A DNA stretch of 25,676 nt from Apostichopus californicus (GCA_020650975.1 JAIPMN010002102.1:1-25676), one strand, 5' to 3'; shown: positions 1 to 11,092, numbered from the stretch's first letter. Notes: generated by a model from the letters alone, not told the origin. Numbers and translations are program-made.

Positions 1-234
1 CAAGATATTCAATGGTCAAAGGGATTGTGTAGCCTTCCATCCATGTGATGAAGGGTCAATATAAATTCACAAAGATTCATTTTGTTGTTGTAAACTAATT
101 TATAGTTACTCTCTGCAGACTTTAGTACTCGATCGCTGGCTGAGTTGTTCTGTAATTTGTATGCTTGTTTGCATCAACTGTTGGTTGTTTTTCAACTTTA
201 GACGATATGCAATGGTATGTACTGCAGATAAAGT
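1..234. other. Unassigned flank before the first array
   Basis: This is AT-rich sequence leading into the 17-bp minisatellite. I see no coding exon, RNA gene or recognisable repeat. A long minus-strand reading frame enters it only by continuing out of the neighbouring array. Confidence 0.5.
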
Positions 235-965
235 AAAGTACGGTTCACGGTATAGTAGAGTACAGTACACAGAACAATACAGTGCACAGTACAGTACAAA
301 GAATAGTACACGGTATAGTACAGTACAGGTTATAGTATAGTACACGGTATAGTACAGTACTCGGTATAGTATAGTACACTGTATAGTACAGTACACTGTA
401 TAGTACAGTACACGGTATAGTACAGTACAGGTTATAGTATAGTACACTGTATAGTACAGTGCACGGTATAGTAGAGTACAGTACAATACAGTGCACAGTA
501 CAGTGCAGTACAGTACAAAGTATAGTACAGGACAGGTTATAGTATAGTACACGGTATAGTACAGTGCAGTACATGGTATAGTAGAGTACACTGTATAGTA
601 CAGTGCAGTACATGGTATAGTAGAGTACACTGTATAGTACAGTACACGGTATAGTACAGTACAGGTTATAGTACAGTACACTGTTTAGTACAGTACACTG
701 TATAGTATAGTACCGCCCACGGTATAGTACAGTACACTGTATAGTATAGTACACGGTATAGTATAGTACACGGTATAGTATAGGACACTGTATAGTATAG
801 TACACGGTAAAGTACAGTACAGGTTATCGTACAGTACACTGTATAGTACAGTACAGGTTATAGTATAGTACACGGTATAGTACAGTGCGGTACAAAGTAC
901 AATACAGTGCAGTACAGTACACGGTATAGTACAGAACGATATAGTACACTGAGTACAGTACAGTA
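235..965. repeat. 17-bp GTATAGTAC minisatellite array
   Basis: The clearest stretch (about 300-475) repeats a 17-bp unit close to C[GT]GTATAGTA[CT]AGTACA, with GGTTATAGTATAGTACA as a common variant. The unit itself is built from five-base steps (GTATA, GTACA, AGTAC). Toward 475-560 and 880-965 the order breaks down into AGTAC/AGTGC steps. The period is not a multiple of three and the unit has few stop triplets on the minus strand, so long Tyr/Thr/Cys/Leu-rich frames arise there in all three phases. They are products of the repeat, not genes. GTAC is self-complementary, so the array could fold back locally. Confidence 0.95.
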
Positions 966-2932
966 GTCTGTAAGATATAGACTTGAGTAAAAGTGACAGG
1001 TAAAGGAAACATTGGCTATCCTGTGTCCTATCTATAGATGCAAAAACAAAACGACATTTCTTGGATCTTTCCGTCCACATTCTGGGGAGGTTCCATGATA
1101 AACTGGCATATATAGTGTCATTTGATACAGAAGTGCACAATGTTGTGTACAATGTAGCAGGAAATATTAAAAAAAGGAAAGCTTATCTAACACAGATCAT
1201 GAATGTCATCCATGGGATGATAAGGTAGATTATTGGTTTCGAAAACCAATTGTGCAACTCAGGGCTTTTTTTTGGATAGGGGGGATCTGTTGTTGAAAGA
1301 GGTGGAAGAGAGGGGGGGGGGGGTTGGAACAGATGTTGAGAGTTAAGAAAACATTGTTCTATGTTGTTACTTTATGAGAGTGGTGGTAAGTTTTCAAGCA
1401 ATCAAATCAGAAAGTATAAGGGAAAGAGAGAGTAGTTTACTTCAAACAATAATTTTCTCAAGTGATACTATTAGGAAACAAAGTTACTTAAAAGTATTGT
1501 ATCAACTCATTTTCACCCTTGGAAACTTTTTAATTGGAGACAGACCTAGAATGCCCTCCCCCCCCTCCCCCTCCACAATAAATAAAAAAAATCTTCTGGC
1601 TAAAGTTAAGTTTTCAATTTCCTAAATTAAAATTGATACACATGAGTTAACATTGCAGGTTTATGGGTGAAACCCAAGAATACTTGTTACTAATAAGCAG
1701 TTATATAGGGCTTAGGTTACTTACGGAAATAGTGGCGATATTTTGACTGACTTACATGTGGTTGTGTTCTTTATGTCTAGACAGAAAAAAAATGCGATCT
1801 AGAGTGTTTTTATCCTACTGGCAAAACGGGGAAATTTCTCTGGCATTTAGATGGTAATTTGCCCAAATTTTGAGGCCTGTGTGAAAAAGTCCCACCAAGA
1901 TCTGTGATACCCATTGATGGTTAGAGCATCGTAGTATATCTTTGGGAGCTAATAGCAATCACCTTTTAAAGATATTAAACGCAATTTCAAGAGAGATCAC
2001 AAAATATTATCTAAAATATGATTATAACAGAATTTTTAATGAATATAGTGGTTTTACTTTGCCATTGCACAAGTAAATTTTTACAGTTTTGTTGAGAATT
2101 TTGATGAAATCTTTGAAACGCTGCTTTATACCAAAATGCTGCAAATGCATATTCACTATCAAACACACAAACTCTCTCCCCCCCCCCCCTGCCACCTTCA
2201 ATGGACCCCTTGAAACCTCTCCATGGCATGCTATGGGTCCATTGACCACTGGTGGAAAACCCCGGACTTTAGACTTTGTTGGTGTAGTTTGCAATCTTTA
2301 TAAAAACTGTTTTATCTTCTGTTACTGTGTGTGATATCAGGTTTATATGCGTGAAATAAAATCGTTATGCAGCCAGATATGGTTGTCTATTAAGAACTGC
2401 ATGTCCTCCATACAACTTCAGCATTTAATTTTTATTATTTATTTATTTACTTATTTAAGTTATAAAGTGACTGTAATTAAGGTTTAATGATTATTCTAAT
2501 TCTCCATGTTCCTTTCTACGCAGACATTTCACCATTCTATATGGTACCTACCACTTAATATCCTACTACACAAGTTTCTGGCACATCAAGAGTGTAGGCC
2601 AATAGTCAATTATCACAGTTGTATAAAAGTATGTGTGCATGAGGAAGTTAGTATTTACAGTATGTAGCAACAGCTTTTTCCAAGCATGGAATTGTTTTAC
2701 ATTTTAGCATTTGAAAAAAACCAATTAGATGCATGTGATTTCCTCTTAAAGATGTAATCAATACTTCTCAATCAATTGTAATTCTAACATGAATGTTGAC
2801 TCAGAAAGTTGATAAAACTAGTTAATATAGAGTTCAGATTTCCTCAGATATTAAAAACTGAATATTTAATTGTAAAGTTATCGTCCAACCGCTTCTCCCC
2901 TCTGTTCCACCCCATCTACCCTACCTTTTATC
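966..2932. other. Non-coding stretch, nothing recognised
   Basis: This is AT-rich sequence with short homopolymer runs: a G run at about 1312-1322, a C-rich run at about 1557-1571 and a C run near 2180. Several frames of 70-90 codons exist on both strands. None shows a familiar domain or convincing splice-site context. A minus-strand frame near 1010-1150 is less repetitive than its surroundings, but I do not recognise its product. Confidence 0.5.
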
Positions 2933-3488
2933 TAGTGGGTGTATCCACTTGGAGTTGTATTAGGGTGCAGATCATCCACCCTACCTTCTTTCTAGTGGGT
3001 GTATCCACTGGGAGTTGTATTCGGGTGCAGATTATCCATCCACCCTACATTCTTGCTAGTGGATGTACCCATTGGGAGTTGTATTAGGGTGCAGATTATC
3101 CATCCACCCTACCTTCTTTCTAGTGGGTGTATCCACTGGGAGTTGTATTAGGGTGCAGATTATCCATCCACCCTACCTTCCTTCTAGTGGGTGTATCCAC
3201 TGGGAGTTGTATTAGGGTGCAGTTTATCCATCCACCCTACCTTCTTTCTGGTGGGTATATCCACTGGGTGTTGTATTAGGGTGCAGATCATCCATCCACC
3301 CTACCTTCTTTCTAGTGGGTGTATCCACTGGGAGTTGTATTAGGGTGCACATTATCCATCCACCCTACCTTCTTTCTAGTGGGTGTATCCACTGGGTGTT
3401 GTATTAGGGTGCAGATTATCCATCCACCCTACCTTCTTTCTAGTGGGTGTATCCACTTGGAGTTGTATTATGGTGCAGATCACCCACA
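2933..3488. repeat. 64-bp minisatellite, nine copies
   Basis: Copies begin with TAGTGGGTGTATCCACT or a close variant at 2933, 2993, 3057, 3121, 3185, 3249, 3313, 3377 and 3441. The first period is 60 bp because CCAT is missing, and the next seven are exactly 64 bp. The last copy breaks off near 3488. Each unit carries an inverted repeat, TAGGGTG ... CACCCTA, separated by 13 bases. The copies differ by only a few substitutions. The period is not divisible by three, so the plus-strand frames crossing it rotate between copies and are unlikely to be coding. Confidence 0.96.
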
Positions 3489-5122
3489 AGGCAAACAATG
3501 TAAACTGTACATATTATTGAAACATTCATCCTTGTTAAATAGAAATGGCAATTTTTTTTCTGTCATGAACCTACATTTTTTCCCTATTTTTGGGGGCCTA
3601 AAAGCAAATAGATTAAATTTTGAAAAAGACTATCAACCCTTCTACCCTCACAAAAGAATTATTCTGAGTTCCATCGTCACTTCAGCATTTCATCATTCAA
3701 CTGTCAGTTTGGTTGTGATTCAGTTGGAAATTGCTAAATCAAGTCAATTTTCTCTCAATGAACTTTAAAGGTGGTGCCCTTCCATTTTTTTTTCAATTTT
3801 TTTTTCTTGCAAAAATATGACATGGACCAAAAGTCATGTGCAACCCTGAAAAACCATACAAATTATATAATTTGGTAACAAAAAAAAATAATGAAAGGAA
3901 AAGATGAAAGTTGTATTCTTACTTTTTGTAACTATTTTGGCCCTATAGATTACTGAATGCTCTTTCTCAAGCCTGTCTCATTATAATATCTCTCTGCTTG
4001 TGCTGCTCACTGTATTCCACATAATACATTTATATTTATCACCTAGTACTCTATACCCTCGTGCTAAAGGGTTGGAAAATCTCATGAAAATGTCCTTAGT
4101 TGTTACTGTTTTTTACATCGCAAAACAAAATGGTAACAATCTACCCTAGAACTGATATATGTAGATCCAATCTACTGTGGATATTAGAATGGGGGTTGGG
4201 GGTGGCAGGGAAGGGGGGGGTGGAGTTTCTTCATGTACTAGTGAGGCTGCAATCATTCTCATACTGCCAGACTGAGTATTATTCATGTGGAATTTGCAAG
4301 ATGGTTAATACTGAAGTTAAATTTACTGAAAAGTGAATGCTTCAAAATAAAAAAATTTTTTTTTTAATTAATTAAGGTTATACTCCAGAGCCTGAACAGA
4401 ATGTGTGACCAAATTAAGCTGATGACATTTATCAATGTCAAAGGTCAACATTTGCAGATGACAATGGGGCTGCTTAACGTTAAATACGACCTCGTATTCA
4501 CATATATTTCGGATCGTTTGGAAGGTTTTCCAACTCACTTTGTTTGTTCTTCAATTTTGCATTGCTCACATATATTCTCTTTTGCTAGTTCTATATATCA
4601 TTTCCGAACTCCATTACACATGCGGTGAGATGAGACGTTTTAATATTTATCTGATCGTCTTCTCAAATTTATTTCTCTCTAATATAATTACAAACATGCG
4701 TGATAGATTTTTTTTTATTATTTCCTTTTGGAAGAAAAAAATCTCTTCTGCTGCTAACAGTAACTCAGTGAATGTAATTTTGAATCATAAAATATTCATA
4801 AAGTATATTTTCCAAACTTTAAAGTGGAATTAGACATACCTATTTGTTTGTGTTAGATGAAATGTGAAACTAAATATTATGTGTAATAACCTGTTTAGCA
4901 TGCTTTTGCAACTTTGGCCTACGACGTGAATTTCTAGTTCCTGATTAATCATGATTAATTTCCAGGGGTCCTGTTCAGACCATACATTCCTGGCACGTAA
5001 TGTTAGCTATTTAATGTCTTTTGCTAGGCTTATCAACTTTTTCACATCTACATGGCTAAAATTGTCTATTCTTAAAAAAGACGACCTTCTCAATCCATAT
5101 TTTGATTCATGTTTCACTCAAT
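3489..5122. other. Non-coding stretch, nothing recognised
   Basis: This is AT-rich sequence with T runs (about 3553 and 3786), a G-rich patch near 4192-4222 and an A/T block at about 4349-4377. Frames of 75-97 codons at 4100-4833 look like chance, being rich in Phe/Ile/Leu/Ser with no familiar motif. A single AGGTCA half-site lies at 4442-4447. Confidence 0.5.
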
Positions 5123-5305
5123 TCTGTAAAATTCTACAGCCTTATCAATTGATGTGTTTGCCAATTAATTCTGTAAAAACTGTAAAAACTGTAAAATTCT
5201 ACAGCCTTACCGATATGTTTGTCAATCAATTCTGTAAGACAGTAAATTTCTACAGCATTCTCAATTTTTTTTACAATATAGATTTTGTCAATTTCTACAG
5301 CCTTC
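5123..5305. repeat. Degenerate tandem repeat with CTGTA...TACAG palindrome
   Basis: About four diverged units occur here. CTGTAAAATTCTACAGCC is present at about 5124-5141 and again at 5189-5206. A variant with AGTAAATTTCTACAGC follows at about 5240-5257, and a shorter one near 5290-5303. Between units is a shared stretch with TGTTTGTCAAT and AATTCTGTAAA. Each unit holds a 5-bp stem, CTGTA/TACAG, around a 6-base loop. The reading frame that crosses the block translates the repeat and is not considered a gene. Confidence 0.8.
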
Positions 5306-6070
5306 CTTCCCAGTGTGTTTGTCAATGTAAAGCTATGGTACAGTGTTTGGTTCCTACTTCCCAATCACTCTTCAGTGTATATAACATAGATCTAACAGGC
5401 ATCATTTGTGTTTCTTAAAACTATACTCCACAGTGACCAAAAATTAGGAACCACACTACCATACTTCCTTTTTTATCTGTTTTCAGCAAAAATTATCAGA
5501 CCTATTTAAAAATAGATTTCCTTTTTCATAATCATTTCACCAGGTATTCAAAATTGTTGTTAATGTTATTTCGATACAGAAAATAGGGTCTCTAAAATTG
5601 TGAAGGATAGTCATATGTCTGGATGAAAGTGAAAAGGGAACCACATTGTTGTCTACAGCTGTTTGAAAAGTTGTGCTGTCAAACATTTTTATACCTTGAA
5701 ATTATCGTCAGACAACGAGTCTTCGTTATGAGACAAGTTAATTAGCAATGGCCGGATCAGAACTAATTGTCTAACGCAGAACAGATTTGTGGGATGCACT
5801 ATTTATTAATTAGTATTTCAATCTTATCTATGCTACTTTATTTCAGGGGATCTTGGTTCATTTAATTACCAGACAACGGGGGTTTTTTACTCAAGAATGA
5901 TGGTGCAATGTATGATAACGATACTGTACATTCGCTACACTCTTTTCAAATTTTGTTGTAGACATTTTAAGAATGATTGTTTTTGTAGCCCTACTTTGCT
6001 AAAGTTTAAACAGTCACTAATGTACACTGCACACCTTCCTGGACTACATTACACTGTATTGTGCTTTGCA
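5306..6070. other. Non-coding stretch, nothing recognised
   Basis: This is AT-rich sequence with no recognisable gene, RNA or transposon. It leads into the CATAC-type array without a clear boundary signal. Confidence 0.45.
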
Positions 6071-6490
6071 GCACCATACCATACTATCTCACAACATACC
6101 AAACCAACCACACCAAAACTAAAATATAATACCATGTCATCAAACCAAACTATACCATATCACGCTGTACCGTCCATACCATGTCATGCCATATCATATA
6201 CCATGCCATACCATGCCACACCATGCCATGCTATACCATACAATACCATATCATGCCATATATATCATACCATACTATTTCATACCATATCATGCCATAT
6301 TATACCATGCCATACCATACCATGCCATGCCACACCATGCCATGCCATGCCATACTATACCATTCCATACCATACCATTCCATACCATACCATTTCATGC
6401 CATATCATACCATACCATGCTACTGTATACCATACCATTCCATATCATACCATACCACATCATACCATACGGTACCATACCATACTGTAC
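6071..6490. repeat. CATAC/CATGC pentanucleotide array
   Basis: This is a long run of five-base steps CCATA, CCATG, CCATT and CATAC, interrupted by single changes such as CACAC or CTATA. The + strand is poor in stop triplets in all three frames, producing three overlapping frames of His/Tyr/Pro/Cys/Met-rich peptide. These are repeat translations. The array decays at both ends (about 6071-6180 and 6470-6500). Confidence 0.94.
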
Positions 6491-8351
6491 AATATCAGAT
6501 TTAAGTCGTACAGTACCTTTGGGCCTTGGGTGCTCCACCACCCTACAGCCACATGTGGTGTCATTAGCATATAATAACTGCCAAACCAATAATTTAAATG
6601 TCAGTAAGTCATAACTGAGAAGAAAGATTTGATATCTGTAACTGGATATGATCAAACTGGGTTAAGGGTTATATGATACAGTAGCTTCGCTTCAAAAGGA
6701 ACTTCAGAAATAGTTTACGATGACAAGCGACAGAGGATTGCATCCTGGGATAGGGCCCCACCTGGAAATGTGTCATCAAAATCTATAAGGGGTACCCGCT
6801 ATAAATGTGGGAGCAGTCCCACCATGGTCCAGGCTTCTAAATATGACCTGGACAGTACCATATACATTTTCTGGGACCATCACCACCGTTATTATCAAAG
6901 CGGCCAAATACAGCACTAGTAGCAATATGCCTGAAAATTGTGGACCTGTAACAAGTTAAATGCAAGCTGCAAGAATAGTTTAGCCTATTCGGGTCAAAGA
7001 TGACTAACCGTTAGAACTCCAGTGATTGATATTTCATCATATTTGTATTAAATCTATTCTGATTTTGAAACAGGATGCTGATGCATAATAAGGTACATCC
7101 TTAAATGACAAATGAACCTTCACAGTTCTAAAATGGTCTTCAGCCAATCATAAAGTGCATACTATAATAGTTATAGCAGATAGTTATGTTTACAGAGAAA
7201 TGCTTCACTCCTGGCATAAAAATATTATTTATAGATGACCCTTTTTATCATGTACTTTGATGATTGATCTTGTTTTCATTAGTCTTAACCTCGTTTATAT
7301 TAGTTTCATTCATTTATTGATTGATTTATTGATGCTCTGATTTTGCTTTGATTACTGTATTCCTTGTATTACTCTTGTATGCGTGTTTGTATGCGTGTAT
7401 GGATGGATGTATCTATGGGATGTATGTATGTATGTATGTATGTGTGTTTATGTATATATTATATTTGTACTTTAGTCCCATGAAAAGTGCTCTGTGATTC
7501 TTTTATGTGAGATGCTATATAAATTACAATTATTTTTAGAATAATGCTTTCTTTGTTACAATTAACCAGTTTAATATTTCGAAGACACTTGATACTATTC
7601 GGTACAAACTATTCATGCTTGTTCAGATTCTATCCTAATCCTAGAACATGTATGTTTTAACATCATAGCATGTTTATTTTTATAGCATGTACAGTACCTA
7701 TAAACTCTAGCCTTCGGTTCATATAAGACCGTTTAAGGCTAGTGACCATCCTCCAACTGCAACCTCCTTTTGAACAATTAGCAATGCTTCCTGGCATCAC
7801 ATCCGTGAAGAACAATCTTTAATCATGAAATTCAATTAGCTACTTAACATGGTTTGATTACATCATTAAGAAGTATTTAAATGTAGAGAAATGTTCCTTT
7901 AAAGGAAATTAATGTGTGCTGAACTAAATTATGCAGTCAAGGAATTTGCTAAGAAAAAATGCAGCCAATTGTCTCCATCCCTAGGTCAAAACTTCGTAGC
8001 ATTTTGTATCAAGAAGATGTGAATTTTGTTTTAAATTGGGTGATATTTTGCAAGTTTTGCTTCTGGCAACAGAAGAATCAATGATGTAATTAGGGCAAAT
8101 TCAGCTGGAAATTTCTTTGGTTTTTCTTTACGATGTTTTTAACCATTTATCCACAGAGGAAACATTTCTATAAAAAAGTACTACAGGTAGCATTTTGATG
8201 AAATTCTATTTTAAATTTACAGAGAACAATGATTGCTAAGCAACTATTCCAAATTTATGAGGTTTCGAGGATAAATCAACAAGAAGATTTTAATAGCCTA
8301 CTTAATTAAAGTTTTTGAAGATCAATTGCCTAGATGACCACACAGACCACC
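6491..8351. other. Non-coding stretch with small repeats
   Basis: I recognise no gene here. A stop-free plus-strand frame of about 80 codons runs from roughly 6677 to 6919. It has somewhat higher GC than its surroundings and an Arg/Ser/Pro-rich translation, but no domain I know and no clear splice context. A short TGTA/TGTATG microsatellite lies at about 7370-7450 and a hairpin at 7707-7742. The rest is AT-rich. Confidence 0.45.
7707..7742. repeat. Short hairpin-forming inverted repeat
   Basis: CTAGCCTT-CGGT (7707-7718) pairs with ACCG (7728-7731) and, after a three-base TTT bulge, AAGGCTAG (7735-7742). This gives a 12-bp interrupted stem with a 9-base loop. The inverted repeat is directly visible. 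No function is implied by its surroundings. Confidence 0.6.
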
Positions 8352-8668
8352 CAGTGGCGGAGCGTCCATACAGTCATAGGGGAGGATGCCCCCCCCCCCC
8401 TGACGGACTCAAATGGTCTGCTGGCGCCCCTTTCAGCTTTTTACCACTTTTTACTTATTCGCGATTATTGACTTTTTTATTGCGCTCTCAAATACCTATT
8501 GAAATTTGTCACATTTTGTTGGTGTAATTTTCTAACAAAATGTCGATGACACCTATTTATTTTTTTTGCTCCGCGCCAACCTGTGGTGGCGCTCCGCTTA
8601 GATAGTGTTGAAAGCGCCCCTTCAGACCGTTCTCTCCCCCCTGACCAATACCCGTAGCTCCGCCACTG
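8352..8668 (+). mobile_element. hAT-type MITE, copy 1
   Basis: The element starts CAGTGGCGGAGC and ends GCTCCGCCACTG, a perfect 12-bp terminal inverted repeat. It is flanked by an identical 8-bp duplication, AGACCACC, at 8344-8351 and 8669-8676. An 8-bp target duplication with CAG...CTG ends is the signature of hAT-superfamily transposons. At 317 bp, with no transposase-like frame, it is non-autonomous. It shares most of its sequence with the copy at 9009-9342 in the same orientation. The perfect target duplication argues for a fairly young insertion. Confidence 0.9.
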
Positions 8669-9008
8669 AGACCACCTACTGGTGATAGACCCAAGGGAAG
8701 AATCAAGGGTTTACCCGGACAAAATAGTTTACATTCAATCATCCATATTTCAAATTAGGGATAGGGAAATTAAGAAATTGAGACCAGGTTTTCAGCTAAC
8801 AGTGTCAACTATGTTTCTCTTCAATGCAAGTCTTACATTGTCTAGTGCTGCTACAATGTACCTTAACTTAAAGAAGATGACATCGGGCAAGGATATTCTG
8901 GAGATAAATATTGTCACTTCATACTTGGTTTGTAGATCCACCTCATTGAATACAGAAAGTGTCAAGGAACCATTAGGCCAATGGGCTTTCTGGTTTAAGA
9001 TAGTAGGG
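8669..9008. other. Spacer between two MITE copies
   Basis: This is 340 bp of unrecognised sequence between two directly repeated MITEs. A plus-strand frame of 124 codons (8682-9056) covers most of it, but it runs into the second MITE. It has no recognisable domain and no clear splice signals, so I do not call it a gene. Confidence 0.4.
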
Positions 9009-9342
9009 CAGTGGCGGAGCGTCCATACAATCAGGGGGGGCGGATGCCCCCCCTGACGGACTCAAATGGACTGCTGGCGCACTTTTCAGCTTTTTACCAC
9101 TTTTTACTTGTTCGCGATTATTTACTTTTATATTGCGCTGACAAATACCTATTGACATTTGTCATATTTTGTTTTTTTATTTTCCGGCGATTTAGGGAGT
9201 ATCTTTACTCAAAAAATTTCTTTAGCTCCGCTCCAACTTGTGGTGGCGCTCCGCTTAGATAGTAGGGGCTGTAGGGACGCGAAGAGAGCGCCCCTACAGA
9301 CCATTCTCGCCCCCCTGACCAATACCCCTAGCTCCGCCACTG
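9009..9342 (+). mobile_element. hAT-type MITE, copy 2
   Basis: This has the same CAGTGGCGGAGC / GCTCCGCCACTG ends as copy 1, in the same orientation, and 334 bp in length. The flanking 8-mers TAGTAGGG (9001-9008) and TGGAAGGG (9343-9350) match at 6 of 8 positions, so the target duplication has decayed or was imperfect. Differences from copy 1 include extra sequence near 9180-9215 and 9262-9290. There is no transposase frame. The right end lies about 150 bp upstream of the first recognised exon of the TAPP-like gene. Confidence 0.85.
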
Positions 9343-9493
9343 TGGAAGGGGGGATATTTCCCACTTTAAATCTACCCATGAGATTGGCATTTAGCATAAG
9401 TTCATTTTAATAAAAAAGAAAAAAGTAACTTGATTGTTAACTAAAGGACCCATGTAAAACGTTTCTTTTTCATTCTACTCCTCTCACAATCAG

Positions 9494-9703
9494 ACATCTG
9501 CTGGGACCATTCCCACGACAACAGGCGGAATGACCCGTGCTCCCCAGATGAGTGACAGCGATAGTGAGGAAGAGCACCACCACGATAGGAGAAGCCTGCC
9601 TGTCCTAGGGCAACAATCTAAAGAAACAACAATACCCACAACTTTATCCTCCTCATCCTCTAAAAATATTGTAGAAGGCTGGTGTGTGAAGCAGGGTGCA
9701 GTG
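9494..9703 (+). CDS. PLEKHA1/2: TAPP-like PH protein, exon with linker and start of PH domain
   Basis: Internal exon of 210 nt, phase 0 at both ends, following a pyrimidine-rich tract and CAG (9491-9493) and followed by the donor GTAGGT. It encodes 70 residues. First comes a Thr/Gly-rich start (TSAGTIPTTTGG), then an acidic and His-rich patch (SDSDSEEEHHHDRR), then a Ser-rich stretch. Last is EGWCVKQGAV, the first beta strand of the second PH domain of the TAPP family, known to bind PI(3,4)P2 at the plasma membrane. The ATG at 9530 is inside the open frame and is probably not a start, because the frame is open back to a good acceptor. The first PH domain expected in TAPP1/2 is not visible upstream in this window. 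Confidence 0.85.
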
Positions 9704-10375
9704 GTAGGTGTTTTTTTATAATATTATATTATATTATATTATATTATATTATTTTATAATATATAACCTGTCAATTCTAGAGGACCTTCTTTTCCCAGTC
9801 TGGAAAAAACAAGATGTTATTTGCAGAATTGGTAGACAGAATATGAGACTGGTTTGAGAAGTGGCATTTTCATTAATACTGTCTATAACATGGCAACCAA
9901 CTTGAAATAGGACTAAAGAAAGTGTGTCGTCATAGTGATGCAATGTCAAAGGTCACATTTAAGCACAGATACTATAGCCAGAGATATTTGATCCTGGTAA
10001 TTATCAGTTCAAGCAATCCCAGTTGCATCAGACATTACTTTGTAGAGAATATCATCATCAATGAAAGTTTAGTTGGAGGAGGAGAAGAGGATGGAGGAGA
10101 GGAGAGGAAGAGGGTGGGTAACAGGAGGGGTAAGGCAGTTCATAAATTTCATGCTTTGTTATCCGATAAGCAAGCACACTTGTAGAGAACGATAATGAAA
10201 TTTTGAATTACAGAATTTCTCCCAATATTTGATGTCTTGTAGTAGTACAATGTCTGTTTTACAATACCGCAGTTCTCATATTTGTCATGACATTTTTCTC
10301 CCCTTTATCGCCACATTTTGATACTTTTCCATACCTTACTGTTACTTGTTTTCTTGGGCTTTTGTTTGTTCGTAG
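9704..10375 (+). other. Intron 1 of the TAPP-like gene
   Basis: The intron is 672 bp, with GTAGGT donor and TTCGTAG acceptor. Its first 70 bases are an ATATT microsatellite. A purine-rich GGAGGA patch lies at about 10075-10130. I see no other gene. Confidence 0.8.
9719..9768. repeat. ATATT microsatellite
   Basis: About eight pentamers of TATAT/ATATT begin 15 bases after the donor of the preceding exon and end in TTTTATAATATATAA. It is the third array in the first 10 kb with a five-base step. Confidence 0.9.
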
Positions 10376-10444
10376 AGGAAAAACTGGAAGAGAAGGTACT
10401 TTGCTCTAACTGAGCATGGTGTTTCATACTTCAAGTCAGAAAAT
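10376..10444 (+). CDS. PLEKHA1/2: TAPP-like PH protein, exon with phosphoinositide-binding loop
   Basis: The exon is 69 nt, phase 0, between acceptor CGTAG and the strong donor GTGAGT. Its 23 codons begin RKNWKRRYF and end GVSYFKSEN. Joined to the previous exon this gives KQGAV-RKNWKRRYF. That fits the K-x(n)-K-x-R-x-F type motif in the beta1-beta2 loop of PH domains that bind 3-phosphoinositides, and it is nearly identical to the matching segment of vertebrate TAPP1. The basic KRR cluster is intact, so binding to PI(3,4)P2 is expected. That is inference from the family, not shown by the sequence alone. Confidence 0.9.
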
Positions 10445-10728
10445 GTGAGTATCACTTCTATCAGGATTTATATCTTACCAGCAGTAACGATTTTCATTCA
10501 GATTCGAAATTTCAATGTTTTTTTTTTAGTTGAAGATGTGGTATAGAGGTTAATGTGTCTGCCCCCTCACCCCCCCCCTCCACCCAATCATTAGGTTCTA
10601 AATAAAAAAATAAATTGCCTTGATCTGTTCTAAATTGCTGCTTTGTGCCATTGTTAAGAGGAGTCTTCCCTGGATTTGGTATTGATGGTTTTCAAACTTG
10701 GAACTGGGGCTATGTTCTGTTCTTTTAA

Positions 10729-11092
10729 AGGCAATGAAGACTCGCCCCAAACCGCGTGCCGCCATCTGAAAAAGTTAACTTTATGTTGCTTGCAAGTGAC
10801 GTTTTGTTCTTGTCGCTACAAAATGCAGACAGTAATGAAACCTGATACTTTAATTGTTATCTTTAGCTGGACCTGAGATGTCCATCGCTGTATCGTTTGT
10901 ATACTGTGCTGTGGGTATTGACCGCAGCTGTATGTACTGACTGTACACTAGTGTCTGATTACCAACGGTAGCAAGCTGTGTGTGTATTTTCTGGGAGCAA
11001 TGGTGGTGTTGAACACTTCTGTTACACCTCATTTGAAACTAGGTCAAATTACCGACATTAGACGTTTCCTTTTGCGCGAGTCTTCACACCCT
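10729..11092. mobile_element. TTAA-flanked MITE with 17-bp inverted ends
   Basis: The left end is AGGCAATGAAGACTCGC. The right end, read on the minus strand, is AGGGTGTGAAGACTCGC, so 14 of 17 bases match. TTAA sits directly outside each end (10725-10728 and 11093-11096). TTAA target duplication is typical of piggyBac-type transposons, although the AGG termini are not the usual CCC. The element is 364 bp, has no transposase frame and lies within intron 2. The superfamily call is an inference; the inverted ends and the TTAA flanks are visible. Confidence 0.6.

Noticed and set aside
106-1152. Minus-strand reading frames of 155-191 codons rich in Tyr, Thr, Cys and Leu
   Set aside because: They translate the 17-bp minisatellite in several phases at once; the peptide pattern follows the DNA repeat, not a protein family.
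2933-3488. CRISPR-like array
   Set aside because: Units are contiguous with no unique spacers, and the DNA is eukaryotic.
2809-3768. Plus-strand frames crossing the 64-bp repeat, with a repeated short peptide
   Set aside because: The 64-bp period shifts the frame each copy, so the repeated peptide is a consequence of the minisatellite.
5897-6614. Three overlapping plus-strand frames rich in His, Tyr, Pro and Cys
   Set aside because: All three phases of the CATAC/CATGC array are open because the pentamers lack stop triplets; no codon-level conservation is expected.
6677-6919. Stop-free frame of about 80 codons, Arg/Ser/Pro-rich
   Set aside because: No domain recognised, no convincing splice sites or start; within chance expectation for this much sequence.
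8682-9056. 124-codon plus-strand frame between the MITEs
   Set aside because: It runs into the second MITE and has no known motif or flanking splice signals.
9530-9721. Start of a separate 63-codon protein at the ATG at 9530
   Set aside because: The frame is open upstream to a good splice acceptor at 9493 and joins in phase to the PH exons, so this is an internal Met.
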